A stretch of 47,565 nt of DNA from Myceligenerans salitolerans (GTDB lineage Bacteria; Actinomycetota; Actinomycetes; Actinomycetales; Cellulomonadaceae), in NCBI RefSeq assembly GCF_017349295.1, contig NZ_JAFMPK010000030.1:14862-62426 (forward strand), read 5' to 3'. Position numbers and translations under genes: made by a program. Below are positions 35,167-44,282 of the stretch, in pieces (position 1 is the first letter of the stretch; each line of letters starts with the position of its first letter). The notes beneath the pieces are model-generated. The model was not told the DNA's origin, did no database searches, and saw only the letters and a program-made list of their open reading frames with translations.

Positions 35167-36417
35167 TCAACGCAGCGGGTCGAACGCCCTGATCTCCTCC
35201 GGGGTCCTGCCCGTCATGATCCTGGCCGCCAGCGCGCGTCCGGTCGCCGGGCCCAGCACCATGCCCCACATCCCGTGGCCGCCCGCCACGTACACGCCGG
35301 GGGCGGCCGTCGCCCCGACCAGAGGCAGCCCGTCGGGGGTGACGGGGCGCGAGCCCACCCAGACGTCGGCACGGTCGTCCAGGTCGACACCCTGGAGCAG
35401 TCCGCGGACCGAGTTGGCGATCGCGTCGACCCGGCGCTGCCGGAGCGGCTCGTCCGGGCCGCGGAACTCCATGGTGCCCGCCACCCGCAGGCGGCCCTGG
35501 TACGGGGTGCAGGCCACACGCCGTGCCGGGAAGTAGAGGGGATGGTCGATGGGGGCGCCCTCGACCGGAACCGTGAACGAGTAGCCACGTCCCGCCCGCA
35601 CCCGGGTTCGCACGCCGAAGGGCCGGGCGAGCTGCGGCAACCATGCACCGGTGGCGAGGACGACGACGTCTGCGGTCAGCTCGTCATGGCCGGCGACGGT
35701 CACGCCCGCCCGGCCACGCCCGCCCGGCCGTACCGGCCGCACGCCGGTCACCGGCGCGTCCGCGACGATCTTCGCACCCCGGGCGATCACGGCACCGGCC
35801 AATGCCTGCACGAACGGTCCCGGCTCGATGAACCGCTGCCCGCCCAGTTCCCAGACGGAGGTGACCGCCGAGGAGAGGTGCGGTCCGCCGTCCGGCACCC
35901 TGCGCAACGGAACCTCCTGGCCCGCGGCCGCGACGCCGTCGAGCTCGTGGACGAACGGACCGACCTGGCTCTCCTTCTCGAAGCCGACCACCCAGCGCGA
36001 CGGATGGGTGTCGGCGTGGACGCCCTCGGCGACCAGCTCGTCGTACGCGTCGAGGGCGAGCCTGTCGATCGGCGTGAGCGCGTCCATCGCCCGCCGCCAG
36101 GCACCCGGCGTGGCGTGCCGCATGAACCTGGCGAGGAACGCCCACAGGCCGGCGTCCCAGCGGAACGGGACGGACAACGCGGCATCCGGGTCGAGCAGGG
36201 CACGCGGGCCGTAGGTCCAGAGCGAGGGGTCGGCCAGCGGCATCGCCATGCCCGGGGTGAGCCAGCCGGCGTTGCCCCAGGAGGACCCGCCGGCGACCCC
36301 GGTGCGATCCAGAACGGTCACCTCCACACCGCGTTCCTGCAGGTGCCAGGCGGTGGCAAGGCCGACCATCCCGGCGCCGACGATGATCGCGGACTCGGGC
36401 GGGGCGGGTACGTGCAC
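35167..36417 (-). CDS. DadA-like FAD-dependent D-amino-acid dehydrogenase
   Basis: The product is 416 aa. It is a DAO-family flavoprotein with the N-terminal FAD motif IIVGAGMVGLATAWHLQERG (near residue 10), GVAGGSSWGNAGWL as in DadA enzymes, and the C-terminal VGSRPVTPDGLPLVG plus GGHGMWGMVLGPATG. It probably oxidises D-amino acids or similar amines at the membrane; the substrate is not readable. GTG 36417 is chosen because GAGGAG lies 5 nt upstream; the ATG at 36501 is poorer. Divergent from the geranylgeranyl reductase gene. The 247 bases on the other side (34920-35166) hold only the ThuA promoter. Confidence 0.86.
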   Translation of the reverse strand: MHVPAPPESAIIVGAGMVGLATAWHLQERGVEVTVLDRTGVAGGSSWGNAGWLTPGMAMPLADPSLWTYGPRALLDPDAALSVPFRWDAGLWAFLARFMRHATPGAWRRAMDALTPIDRLALDAYDELVAEGVHADTHPSRWVVGFEKESQVGPFVHELDGVAAAGQEVPLRRVPDGGPHLSSAVTSVWELGGQRFIEPGPFVQALAGAVIARGAKIVADAPVTGVRPVRPGGRGRAGVTVAGHDELTADVVVLATGAWLPQLARPFGVRTRVRAGRGYSFTVPVEGAPIDHPLYFPARRVACTPYQGRLRVAGTMEFRGPDEPLRQRRVDAIANSVRGLLQGVDLDDRADVWVGSRPVTPDGLPLVGATAAPGVYVAGGHGMWGMVLGPATGRALAARIMTGRTPEEIRAFDPLR

Positions 36418-36550
36418 GGGTACTCCTCGGAACGATTCGGCGACGGCGGGGCCCCTCGTCGTCGAGTGCCTCGATGATCCCATGCTCCGCCGTGCTTTCA
36501 CAGCCCGCCCACCACGCGTGTGAAGCCTCGCGACCGTCCTCGACAGCCAC

Positions 36551-36556
36551 TAGTGT
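36551..36556 (+). promoter_or_regulatory. -10 box of a probable leaderless promoter
   Basis: TAGTGT lies 8 nt before the ATG at 36565; no ribosome-binding site is present. Confidence 0.45.
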
Positions 36557-36564
36557 CACTGGCG

Positions 36565-37917
36565 ATGAGCAGCGAACTCGTTGAGCAGCAGCCTGCGCGC
36601 ATCCTGGTCGTCGGCGCCGGGCCCGCCGGATCCGTCACCGCGATCGCGCTGCGCCGCGAACTGCCCGACGCCGAGGTCACCCTCGTCGACAAGGCGACCT
36701 TCCCGCGGGACAAGACCTGCGGCGACGGCATGGGGCCGGGCGCCCGGCGCATCCTGGAGGATCTCGGGCTGCGGGACGTCTTCGCGCCGTTCCACACGCC
36801 GACCGGCGTCACCATCACCGGCCCGGGCGGAGCGACCGCGTCGATCGAGGACTCCACGATCGCTCACGGCGACTTCCGCGGCTACGTCGTCCCGCGCCTC
36901 GACCTGGACGAGGCGCTCAAGAACGCGGCCGTCGCCGCCGGGGCACGGTTCCGCGAAGGCGTGTCGTTCAAGGGCATCGAGCTGCTCGACGGCGGTCACG
37001 TGGGGGAAGGCGTCGTGGGCGGCACGGCACGAGACGACGGCCCGGGCTCCCGGGGCCCGGCCGCTCCCGACGGCGCCACGACCGCCGTCGTCCACCTCGG
37101 GCAGGCAGGCAGGACCACCGCCGAACCGTTCGATCTCGTGGTCGGTGCCGACGGAGCGTACTCCGCGGTGCGGCGCGCGCTCGGGATCGGCCGGCCGGCC
37201 AAGAAGCACACGATCCTCGCCATGCGCGCCTACGCCACGGTGAAGCACCCGGATCTCCCGCTGTCCGACACGCTGCGCTTCGACTTCATCGACGAGCTGC
37301 TGCCGGCGTACGGGTGGCTGTTCCCGCTGCCGGACGACCGGGCCAACATCGGGATCGGCATTCCCGTGGACCTGCTGGCGGCGCGCGACCGGAAGCTGGG
37401 CGAGCTGTTCGAGGTCTATCTCGCGGACCTGCGGCGACGCGGGTTCGACCTGTCGGACGTGGGCGAGGTGGCGACCCACCAGTTGCCGCATGCCGGCGCC
37501 CGGCAGGCCATGACGGCCCGCCCGTATCCCGCCGTGCTGATCGGCGACGCGGCGGCCACGATCAACAGCCTCTCCGGGGAGGGCATCTTCTACGCGATGG
37601 CCGCGGGCGTGCAGCTCGCCGAGCACCTGGCCGCGGCCCGGGCCGCCGGCGGGGACGCGGTACTGCGAGGAGCCGAGGCGGCGCGGACGCTGCGCAGCTT
37701 CGAGCACACCTTCACGCGGCGCTTCGCCCACCACCACCGCACGTGCGGCCTCGGGCAGCGGCTGATGCGGTCACGGAAGTGGGCGCGGTTCACCATCGGC
37801 TCGGTCGGGCGGGACCAGTCGGCCATGGCGACGGTGACGTCGATGATGTTCGACGAGGGCTCCGTCAGCCTGAGCCAGGTGCTGCGCGCCGCGGTCCGCG
37901 GGACGGTACTCCGCTGA
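36565..37917 (+). CDS. Geranylgeranyl reductase family flavoprotein
   Basis: The product is 450 aa. It has an N-terminal FAD motif (ILVVGAGPAGSVTAIALRR), the hallmark DKTCGDGMGPGA of the geranylgeranyl reductase family, VGADGAYSAVRRALG, and the third FAD-contact region VLIGDAAATINSLSGEGI. Family members saturate double bonds in isoprenoid chains; in mycobacteria the related MenJ reduces a menaquinone double bond, a likely role here (inference). About 25 residues rich in Gly/Pro near 150-180 form an insert. Located on the membrane face. Confidence 0.85.
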   Translation: MSSELVEQQPARILVVGAGPAGSVTAIALRRELPDAEVTLVDKATFPRDKTCGDGMGPGARRILEDLGLRDVFAPFHTPTGVTITGPGGATASIEDSTIAHGDFRGYVVPRLDLDEALKNAAVAAGARFREGVSFKGIELLDGGHVGEGVVGGTARDDGPGSRGPAAPDGATTAVVHLGQAGRTTAEPFDLVVGADGAYSAVRRALGIGRPAKKHTILAMRAYATVKHPDLPLSDTLRFDFIDELLPAYGWLFPLPDDRANIGIGIPVDLLAARDRKLGELFEVYLADLRRRGFDLSDVGEVATHQLPHAGARQAMTARPYPAVLIGDAAATINSLSGEGIFYAMAAGVQLAEHLAAARAAGGDAVLRGAEAARTLRSFEHTFTRRFAHHHRTCGLGQRLMRSRKWARFTIGSVGRDQSAMATVTSMMFDEGSVSLSQVLRAAVRGTVLR

Positions 37918-37976
37918 CTCCCGCACGCCCTGACCTGCCTTGCCATGCGCACCGGCGGCACCGGCGGCACTATGGC

Positions 37977-38008
37977 TTGGCCCTCACACAATGTCAGGCG
38001 GGAGAACT
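37977..38008 (+). promoter_or_regulatory. MerR-type promoter with dyad operator in a 20-bp spacer
   Basis: TTGGCC (37977-37982) and AGAACT (38003-38008) are separated by 20 bp, the stretched spacing of MerR-family promoters. The spacer holds the dyad CCTCACACAATGTCAGG (37982-37998), in which 6 of 7 arm bases match. AGAACT is 6 nt from GTG 38015. The regulator probably controls its own gene, with a leaderless transcript. Confidence 0.6.
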
Positions 38009-38014
38009 GGATCT

Positions 38015-38827
38015 GTGATGTCCATCGGAGCGTTCGCGCAGATCGGTCAGGTGACCCACCGCATGCTGCGGCACTGGGACCAGTCCGGTCTGCTCACGCC
38101 CGCACACATCGACGAGTTCAACGGAAGCCGGTCGTACGACCCGTCCCAGCTCCCCCGCCTGCACCGGATCGTGGCCCTGCGCCAGCTCGGGTTCGGTCTC
38201 GAGGACATCTCGGCGATCCTCGCCGAAGGTATCGAGACGGACCGGCTCGCCACGCTGCTCCGGCGACGCCGGGCGGAGCTGGACCGGGAGCACGCGCTGG
38301 CCACCGTCCGACTCTCCGACGTGGAACGGCGGCTCCGCTTCATCGAGAAGGAGAAGACCATGTCCAGCATCGAGATCATCACCAAGGACCTGCCGGCGGT
38401 CCGCCTGGCGGCGCGCACCATCACGGTGCCCGTGCAGCAGACGGAGCTGCCCGGCGTCGTGGGGCCGGCCTTCGAGGAGATCGGCAAGATCCTGACCGCG
38501 GAGCACGGCCGGGGGAAGCTCGAGCGGCCGATCGCCATCTACGAGGAGGTCGAGGACGGGACCAAGGCCGTCGTCGGCTACGCCTACGACGGCGACGCGC
38601 TCGACGGCTTCGACATCGTCGAGCTGCCCGCCGTGCCCGACGCCGCCTGCACGGTGCACCTGGGACCGATGAAGGGGGTCAAGGACACGTGGCTGGCCCT
38701 GCACGCGGAGATGGCGGAGCGTGGCTGGTCGCCGTCGGCCCCCTGCCGGGAGCTGTACATCCGGGCGGAGCGCGAGGACCAGTCGGACTGGGTCACGGAG
38801 CTCCAGCAGCCCGTCACGCGGGAGTAG
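38015..38827 (+). CDS. MerR-family regulator with GyrI-like effector-binding domain
   Basis: The product is 270 aa. The N-terminal winged helix (IGAFAQIGQVTHRMLRHWDQSGLL) and dimerisation helix (to about 115) are of the MerR type. From about 125 a GyrI-like small-molecule-binding domain follows (TVPVQQTELPGVVGPAFEEIG ... CRELYIR), as in BmrR, which senses hydrophobic cations and drugs. No efflux gene lies next to it, so it may act mainly on itself or on distant targets. Start GTG 38015 or ATG 38018, three bases apart. Confidence 0.88.
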   Translation: MMSIGAFAQIGQVTHRMLRHWDQSGLLTPAHIDEFNGSRSYDPSQLPRLHRIVALRQLGFGLEDISAILAEGIETDRLATLLRRRRAELDREHALATVRLSDVERRLRFIEKEKTMSSIEIITKDLPAVRLAARTITVPVQQTELPGVVGPAFEEIGKILTAEHGRGKLERPIAIYEEVEDGTKAVVGYAYDGDALDGFDIVELPAVPDAACTVHLGPMKGVKDTWLALHAEMAERGWSPSAPCRELYIRAEREDQSDWVTELQQPVTRE

Positions 38828-38853
38828 TACGCGGTCCCGGAACACGCTCGCGC

Positions 38854-38890
38854 CGTGGTCGGGAGCTCGTGCAGGGCGCTCCCGACCACG
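38854..38890. terminator. Bidirectional hairpin terminator between convergent genes
   Basis: A perfect 13-bp stem (38854-38866 with 38878-38890) with an 11-nt loop lies between the MerR regulator stop (38827) and the UxaA-family stop (38905). Beyond a one-base bulge at 38891 the stem continues for about five more pairs. Confidence 0.85.
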
Positions 38891-38904
38891 AGCGCGGGCC
38901 GGCC

Positions 38905-40749
38905 TCACGTCACGGCGCCGACGTGCCAGGGGATGAACTCCTCGGCGCCGATCTCCAGGTCCTCGCTCACCGTGTGTTCTCCTGACGCGACCGCGAGGAC
39001 GAGGTCGAAGATCTGCCGCCCGACGTCCTCCAGCGACGCCGTGCCGTCCACGATCACTCCCGCGTTGACGTCCATGTCCTCGGCCATCGCCGAGTACATC
39101 GGCGTGTTCGTGGCCACCTTGATCGAGGGTGTCGGGCGGCAGCCGAACACCGATCCGCGGCCTGTCGTGAAGACGACGACGTTCGCCCCGCCCGCGACCA
39201 TGCCGGTCACCGACACGGGGTCGTAGCCCGGCGTGTCCATGAACGTGAGACCGGCCCTCGGCGCGACGGGTTCGGCGTACTCGTAGACCGCGGACAGAGG
39301 AGCGGTGCCACCCTTGGCCACGGCCCCGAGCGACTTCTCCAGGATCGTGGTGAGCCCACCGGCCTTGTTGCCCGGCGACGGGTTGTTGTCGAGCGTGCCG
39401 CCGCCCGCCGCGACGTAATCGCGCCACCAGTCGATCCGGTCGAGCAGCTTCCGTGCAACGGCGGGCTCCGTGGCGCGCGCGGTGAGCAGGTGCTCCGCCC
39501 CGTACACCTCGGGCGTCTCCGCCAGGACGGACGCGCCCCCCAGGGCCACCAGCCGGTCCGACGCCCAGCCCAGCGCCGGATTCGCCGTCACGCCGGAGTA
39601 GCCGTCGGAGCCGCCGCACTCCAGGCCGAGCACCAGCTCCGACACGTCGCACTCCTCACGCTGGCGCGCGTTGACCCGCGGCAGCATCTCGCGTACCGCG
39701 GCCACGCCCGCGCGGACCGTCGCGCGGACGCCGCCGGACTCCTGGATGGTGAGCGACCGGACCACCGTGTCGGCCGGGATGGAGGCCAGGAGCCCGGGGT
39801 CGACACCCGTCACGGAGCCGGCGACCGCATCGGTACCCGACGACGGTGTCCCGTTCGTGTCCGCCCCGGCGTCCGACGACGGCGGCCGGCTCGTGTCCGA
39901 CGACGGCGCCGGCCCGGCGGTCTCGTCGGCACCGGCAGGCTCCCCGGTCGGCCCCGACGTGAGGCCGGGTGCGCCGATCGCGGGCATCCCGAGATCGACG
40001 CTCCGGCCCGACCGCGCCGACAGGGCCGCACCGGGGACCATCTCGCACCCGAGGCCGAGGACCAGCAACCCGGACACGTTCGGGTGGGCCGCGTGCCCTC
40101 GCAGGGTGCGCAGCAGCATGCGTCCGCCCTCGGACTCGGGCACCATTCCGCAGCCGCTGGTGTGGGTGAGCGCGATGACCCCGTCCACGTTCGGGAACTC
40201 GTCCAGGGCGGCGCCGCGGAACTGGTCGGCGATCATCCTCGCCGTCGTCGCCGAGCAGTTGACGCTGGTCAGGATCGCGAGGTAGTTCCGGGTCCCGACG
40301 CGGCCGTCGGCCCGGCGGTAACCGCGGAAGGTCGGCCGGGCGGCGTCGTCGGAATCGGTGACGCTCGTCGTGGCGATGCCTGCGGCGGACCGTCGACCGC
40401 CCTGGCCCGACGCGGCCGGCCGATCCGGCCCGTTCCCGCCGTCGTCCGATGTCGTCGGGCCGGTGCGGCGGAGGGCACGAGCGGCCTCGTCGTCGAAGGC
40501 GAGGTTGTGCGCGTGCACGTGGTCGCCGGGGACGATGTCCGCCGTCGCCACACCGATGACCTGTCCGTACTTGCGCACGGGGGCCCGGCGGCCGACGTCG
40601 GACAGCGCGATCTTGTGTCCGCGCGGCACGGGCCGCGGGCCGACGGTGACGACGTCGCGGCCACCGCTCACGGCCTCGCCCGGCGCGAGATCCCGCAGGG
40701 CGATCCCGACGTCGTCCTCACCGTTCAGCACCAGTACATCGACGCCCAC
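38905..40749 (-). CDS. Altronate dehydratase family (UxaA) protein with SAF domain and unusual insert
   Basis: The product is 614 aa, longer than the ~495 aa of E. coli UxaA. An N-terminal SAF domain (about 1-85) is followed by a low-complexity linker, then the UxaA core: GYRRADGRVGTRNYLAILTSVNCSA, HTSGCGM, GLECGGSDGYSG, NPSPGNKAGGLTTILEKS and FTTGRGSVFG. All conserved Cys/His segments remain. A ~65-residue Ser/Asp/Gly/Pro-rich insert lies between LGLGCE and TIQESGG. Family members dehydrate D-altronate or related sugar acids to 2-keto-3-deoxy acids. GTG 40749 has GGGAG upstream. It follows the sugar-binding-protein gene but a strong hairpin lies between them. Confidence 0.85.
   Translation of the reverse strand: MGVDVLVLNGEDDVGIALRDLAPGEAVSGGRDVVTVGPRPVPRGHKIALSDVGRRAPVRKYGQVIGVATADIVPGDHVHAHNLAFDDEAARALRRTGPTTSDDGGNGPDRPAASGQGGRRSAAGIATTSVTDSDDAARPTFRGYRRADGRVGTRNYLAILTSVNCSATTARMIADQFRGAALDEFPNVDGVIALTHTSGCGMVPESEGGRMLLRTLRGHAAHPNVSGLLVLGLGCEMVPGAALSARSGRSVDLGMPAIGAPGLTSGPTGEPAGADETAGPAPSSDTSRPPSSDAGADTNGTPSSGTDAVAGSVTGVDPGLLASIPADTVVRSLTIQESGGVRATVRAGVAAVREMLPRVNARQREECDVSELVLGLECGGSDGYSGVTANPALGWASDRLVALGGASVLAETPEVYGAEHLLTARATEPAVARKLLDRIDWWRDYVAAGGGTLDNNPSPGNKAGGLTTILEKSLGAVAKGGTAPLSAVYEYAEPVAPRAGLTFMDTPGYDPVSVTGMVAGGANVVVFTTGRGSVFGCRPTPSIKVATNTPMYSAMAEDMDVNAGVIVDGTASLEDVGRQIFDLVLAVASGEHTVSEDLEIGAEEFIPWHVGAVT
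39838..39912. repeat. Imperfect repeats inside the UxaA-family gene
   Basis: CGACGACGG starts at 39838, 39874 and 39898, each followed by GTGTCCCG- or GGCCGG-like sequence, with spacings of 36 and 24 (multiples of 12). They encode the recurring PSSD/PSSG pattern of the insert and suggest it grew by in-frame slippage. Confidence 0.6.
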
Positions 40750-40859
40750 GACGACTCCCTTCCACCGTGCCGCGTCTCGCGGCCGACCGTCCCAGCATTT
40801 CCCGCCCGCTCCCGGCCGCACCACCGCACCCGCACCGCGACCCCCGCGGGCCCCCGCCG

Positions 40860-40904
40860 ACCGCGGTCCGGTCCGGGACCGTGGCTTCCGGACCGGACCG
40901 CGGT
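40860..40904 (-). terminator. Strong hairpin between the sugar-binding-protein and UxaA-family genes
   Basis: A perfect 17-bp stem (40860-40876 with 40888-40904, 11-nt loop) lies 18 bases beyond the binding-protein stop. It should end most transcription of the transporter operon or protect its 3' end, leaving the UxaA-family gene with read-through or its own promoter. Confidence 0.75.
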
Positions 40905-40922
40905 TCAGGCGGTTCGGTGAGG

Positions 40923-42251
40923 TCAGTCCGCGATCGCCGCGTTGACCTCTTCCATGAACATCGTCGCGGCCTCCTCCGGCGTGATGCGTTCGAAGACCAC
41001 CTCGGTGTTGATGCGCTCCATGATGTCCTGCATCTCGGCCGACCCGTTCGGCGGCACGGGCGAGGCGTCGACGATCTCGTCGCCGAGGTCGGCCATGAAG
41101 TCGGCCACCTGCTTGTCGGCGTCCGTCAGGTCGTCGGCGATGACCTCGCGCATGTCCGTGTTCGCGGGCAGGCCGCGGTCCGTCAGGTTGATCTTCGCGG
41201 CCTCTTCGGAGTTGAGGAGGAAGTCCACGAACTTCGCCGCGGCGTCCGGGTACTCCGTCGTCGCGGACACCGAGTAGAACATGGCCGGCTTGTAGTACAT
41301 GCCCGTGCGCTCGAACTCGGTCTCACCCGGGTACCGCAGCAGCTGGATGTCCTCGCCCGACGCCTCCGACAGCGCGCCGAGCTGGTTGGACCAGAAGGAC
41401 GCCATGCCGCCCACGTTGGTGCCCACGAGCGACCCCTCGGGCCCGGCGTGCTGGTACTCGATCGTGCGCGAGGCGTCGGGCTGGCCGCCGTCGGCCATCA
41501 GGTCGAGCGACGTCTGGAAGAACTGGGCGACGGTCTCCTCCGACACCCCGATCTCACCGTCCGGCGTCCACAGGCTCTCGCCCTTCTGCCGGGCGAGGAT
41601 GTTCAGGCCGGCCTCGTTGAAGCCGTAGTCCTGAGCGCCCCAGACGCCTTCGCCGGCCCCCTCGGACACCGCGTTCGCGACCTCGACGTACTCCTCCCAG
41701 GTCCACGACGTGTCGTCGGGGATCTCGACCCCGGCCTCCTCGAAGACTCCGGGGTTCGCCACGATCGCGTAGGCGTTGATCCCCGTGGGCAGCGCGTACT
41801 GCGTGCCGTCGATCCGACCACCCGCGAGGATGCTCTCGTCGATCTTCGACGTGTCGATGTCGAGCTCGCCGAGGTCCGCGAGCACGCCGCGCGTGGCGTA
41901 GTCGGAGACGTAGCGCTCCTCCTGCGTCATCACGTCGGGGGTGTCACCCGCCGCCACGGTCGTGGAGAGCTTGTTCCAGTAGCCGTCCCAGTCGGTGAAG
42001 TCCGGGACCACGGTGATGTCCGGGTTCTCCGCCTCGAACGCGTCGATGATCTCCTGCGTCGCGGCGTGGCGCTCGTCCGACCCCCACCACGAGAAACGGA
42101 TCTCGCACGGGCAGTCCTGGGCCTCGACCTCGCCGGTGCCGCCGACGCCGGAGTCGCCGCCGCCGCACGCGGACAGGATCAGGGCGGTGGCGGCGGCTCC
42201 CGCCGCCACCGCGGCGCCGCGTCGGCCACGCTGGTTGATTGAGGTACGCAT
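40923..42251 (-). CDS. Carbohydrate ABC transporter substrate-binding lipoprotein (CUT1)
   Basis: The product is 442 aa, an extracellular solute-binding protein of family 1. A signal peptide ends in the lipobox LSAC (Cys29), followed by a Gly/Ser spacer and the SBP domain (EIRFSWWGSDERHAATQEII near residue 50). A Cys-x-Cys pair (DCPC) just after the spacer is unusual. Ligand unknown: CUT1 proteins bind oligosaccharides, glycosides or polyols. AAGGAG precedes ATG 42251. It is the third transporter gene of a divergent locus with the LacI fusion. Confidence 0.9.
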   Translation of the reverse strand: MRTSINQRGRRGAAVAAGAAATALILSACGGGDSGVGGTGEVEAQDCPCEIRFSWWGSDERHAATQEIIDAFEAENPDITVVPDFTDWDGYWNKLSTTVAAGDTPDVMTQEERYVSDYATRGVLADLGELDIDTSKIDESILAGGRIDGTQYALPTGINAYAIVANPGVFEEAGVEIPDDTSWTWEEYVEVANAVSEGAGEGVWGAQDYGFNEAGLNILARQKGESLWTPDGEIGVSEETVAQFFQTSLDLMADGGQPDASRTIEYQHAGPEGSLVGTNVGGMASFWSNQLGALSEASGEDIQLLRYPGETEFERTGMYYKPAMFYSVSATTEYPDAAAKFVDFLLNSEEAAKINLTDRGLPANTDMREVIADDLTDADKQVADFMADLGDEIVDASPVPPNGSAEMQDIMERINTEVVFERITPEEAATMFMEEVNAAIAD

Positions 42252-42355
42252 TTCTCTCCTTCTCGATGACGAGACGTCGTCGTTTCAGTCGCTCGGAGGT
42301 TCGGTGGCTAGTAGGTACAAAGGCTCGCGGCAGCCGCGCCCGTGGGTGCGGCGGC

Positions 42356-43282
42356 CTATTTGATGCCCGTCGTGGCAATCCCCTTGACCAGGTACTTCTG
42401 GCCGAAGAGGAACACGAGGAACACCGGGATCAGGGAGACGATCGACATCGCGAACAACGCGCCCCACGAACTCTCGCCCGTGGAGTCGACGAACGTCCGT
42501 AGTGCGATCGGCACGGTGTACATGTCCGGCTTGGTGAGGAAGATCAGCTGGCTGAAGAAGTCGTTCCAGGCCCAGATGAACGTGAAGATCGCGGTGGTCG
42601 CCAGGGCGGGAAGCGCGAGCGGCATCATGATCTGCCAGTAGATGCGCAGGTGCCCCGCGCCGTCGATCCGTGCGGCCTCGTCCAGCTCACGCGGGATCCC
42701 GCGGAAGAACTGGACCATGAGGAAGATGAAGAAGGCGTCCGTGGCCAGCAGTTTGGGCACGATCAGGGGCAGGAACGTGTTGATCCATTCGAGCCGGGAG
42801 AACATCACGTACTGCGGCACGATGATGACGTGGATCGGCAGCATGATGGTCATGAGCATGATCGCGAACCAGAAGTTGCGGCCCCGGAACTTCAGCCGGG
42901 CGAAGGCGTAGGCGGCCAGCGAGCACGACACCAGGTTGCCCAGCACGCAGCCGAGCACCACGATCGCGGAGTTGATCAGGTAGCGGCTGAACGGGTGGAG
43001 CAGGGCGCTCCAGCCGTCGGTGTAGTTGGACAGGTCCACGTCCGTGGGAATCAGCCCGGGCTCGCGGAAGATGAGCGCGTTCGGCTTGATCGAGCTCGCC
43101 AGCATCCACAGCAGCGGATAGAGCATGACGAAGCCGAAGAGGATGAGTCCGGCATGCTTGAGCGCGCTCGTCACGGCCGACCGGGCGCGGCGCCGGGTGC
43201 CACCGGCACGCCGCACGCTCCGCTTCGGGGACGACGACGGTTCGGCGAAGGTGACCTTCGAGGGCGTGGCGAGATCAGTCAT
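42356..43282 (-). CDS. Carbohydrate ABC transporter permease (MalG type)
   Basis: The product is 308 aa with six membrane segments and a basic, extended N-terminus. The EAA loop EAARIDGAGHLRIYWQIMMPLALPA, which contacts the ATPase, is complete. Its ATG lies 8 bases inside the end of the preceding permease gene and has no clear ribosome-binding site, so translation depends on coupling. There is no ATPase gene in this locus; a shared MsiK-like ATPase encoded elsewhere is expected, as for many actinobacterial CUT1 systems. Confidence 0.92.
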   Translation of the reverse strand: MTDLATPSKVTFAEPSSSPKRSVRRAGGTRRRARSAVTSALKHAGLILFGFVMLYPLLWMLASSIKPNALIFREPGLIPTDVDLSNYTDGWSALLHPFSRYLINSAIVVLGCVLGNLVSCSLAAYAFARLKFRGRNFWFAIMLMTIMLPIHVIIVPQYVMFSRLEWINTFLPLIVPKLLATDAFFIFLMVQFFRGIPRELDEAARIDGAGHLRIYWQIMMPLALPALATTAIFTFIWAWNDFFSQLIFLTKPDMYTVPIALRTFVDSTGESSWGALFAMSIVSLIPVFLVFLFGQKYLVKGIATTGIK

Positions 43283-44201
43283 CGTAGTGAACCCAATACT
43301 TCGAGGCGAGGAAGTTGACGAGCGTCATTCCGCCGATGATCAGGAGCAGGAACCACGCCATGGCCGACGCGTACCCCATGTCGAGGTCCGCGAACCCCTT
43401 GCGGTACAGGTAGAGCGTGTAGAGCAGGGTCGAGTCGGCGGGGCCGCCGTTCCCGCCGCTCACCACGAACGCCTGCGTGAAGTTCTGGAAGGCGTTGATG
43501 AGCTGCAGCACGAGGTTGAAGAACACGATCGGCGTGAGCATCGGGACCGTGATCGACCAGAACTGGCGCAGCCGTCCCGCGCCGTCGATCGAGGCCGCCT
43601 CGTAGTACATCCGGGGAATCTGGCGCAGCCCGGCGAGGAAGATCACCATCGGGGCGCCGAACGTCCAGACGTTCAGGATGATCAGCGTGTTGAGCGCGTG
43701 GTCCGGGTGGGAGACCCAGCCGGTCCCCTCGATCCCCACGAGGGCCAGGACCTGGTTGACCAGGCCGTCGGCGCCGAAGATCTGCCGCCACAGGATCGCG
43801 ATGGCGACGCTGCCGCCGAGCAGCGAGGGCAGGTAGTAGACGGACCGGTAGAGCGCCAGCCCGCGCATGCCCTTGTCGAGCACGAGGGCCAGCGCGAGCG
43901 CCGCCGCGAGCTGGAGGGGTACCGACACGAACACGTAGGTGAACGTGACCTGGAGCGACTGGAGCAGCCGGGGGTCCTCGAACATCCGCACGTAGTTGTC
44001 GACGCCGATCCACGTGGGTGCCGACAGCAGGTCGTAGTCCGTGAAGGACAGGTACAGCGACGCGGCCATGGGGCCGGCCGTGATGAGGAACAGCCCCACG
44101 AACCACGGGGCGAGAAAGAGCGCGGCCATTCGGCCGTCGCCCTTGCGTCGCTCGCCCGCGGTTCTCCGCGTGCTCGCGACCTCTTGGATCACGCTGGACA
44201 T
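43275..44201 (-). CDS. Carbohydrate ABC transporter permease (MalF type)
   Basis: The product is 308 aa with six membrane segments. The EAA motif is EAASIDGAGRLRQFWSITVPMLTPI. It pairs with the MalG-type permease to form the channel. The ATG at 44201 has GGAGGG close by. It is the first gene of the transporter operon, divergent from the LacI/DUF6807 fusion gene, with two palindromic operators in the 149-bp region between them. Confidence 0.92.
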   Translation of the reverse strand: MSSVIQEVASTRRTAGERRKGDGRMAALFLAPWFVGLFLITAGPMAASLYLSFTDYDLLSAPTWIGVDNYVRMFEDPRLLQSLQVTFTYVFVSVPLQLAAALALALVLDKGMRGLALYRSVYYLPSLLGGSVAIAILWRQIFGADGLVNQVLALVGIEGTGWVSHPDHALNTLIILNVWTFGAPMVIFLAGLRQIPRMYYEAASIDGAGRLRQFWSITVPMLTPIVFFNLVLQLINAFQNFTQAFVVSGGNGGPADSTLLYTLYLYRKGFADLDMGYASAMAWFLLLIIGGMTLVNFLASKYWVHYDD

Positions 44202-44282
44202 TCCGCCCTCCGGTCATCGTCGACCTCTTGCTTCCCGGCGATCCGGCGCCTCGTGGAGAGGCCCGCGAACGGTCGCCGCACC

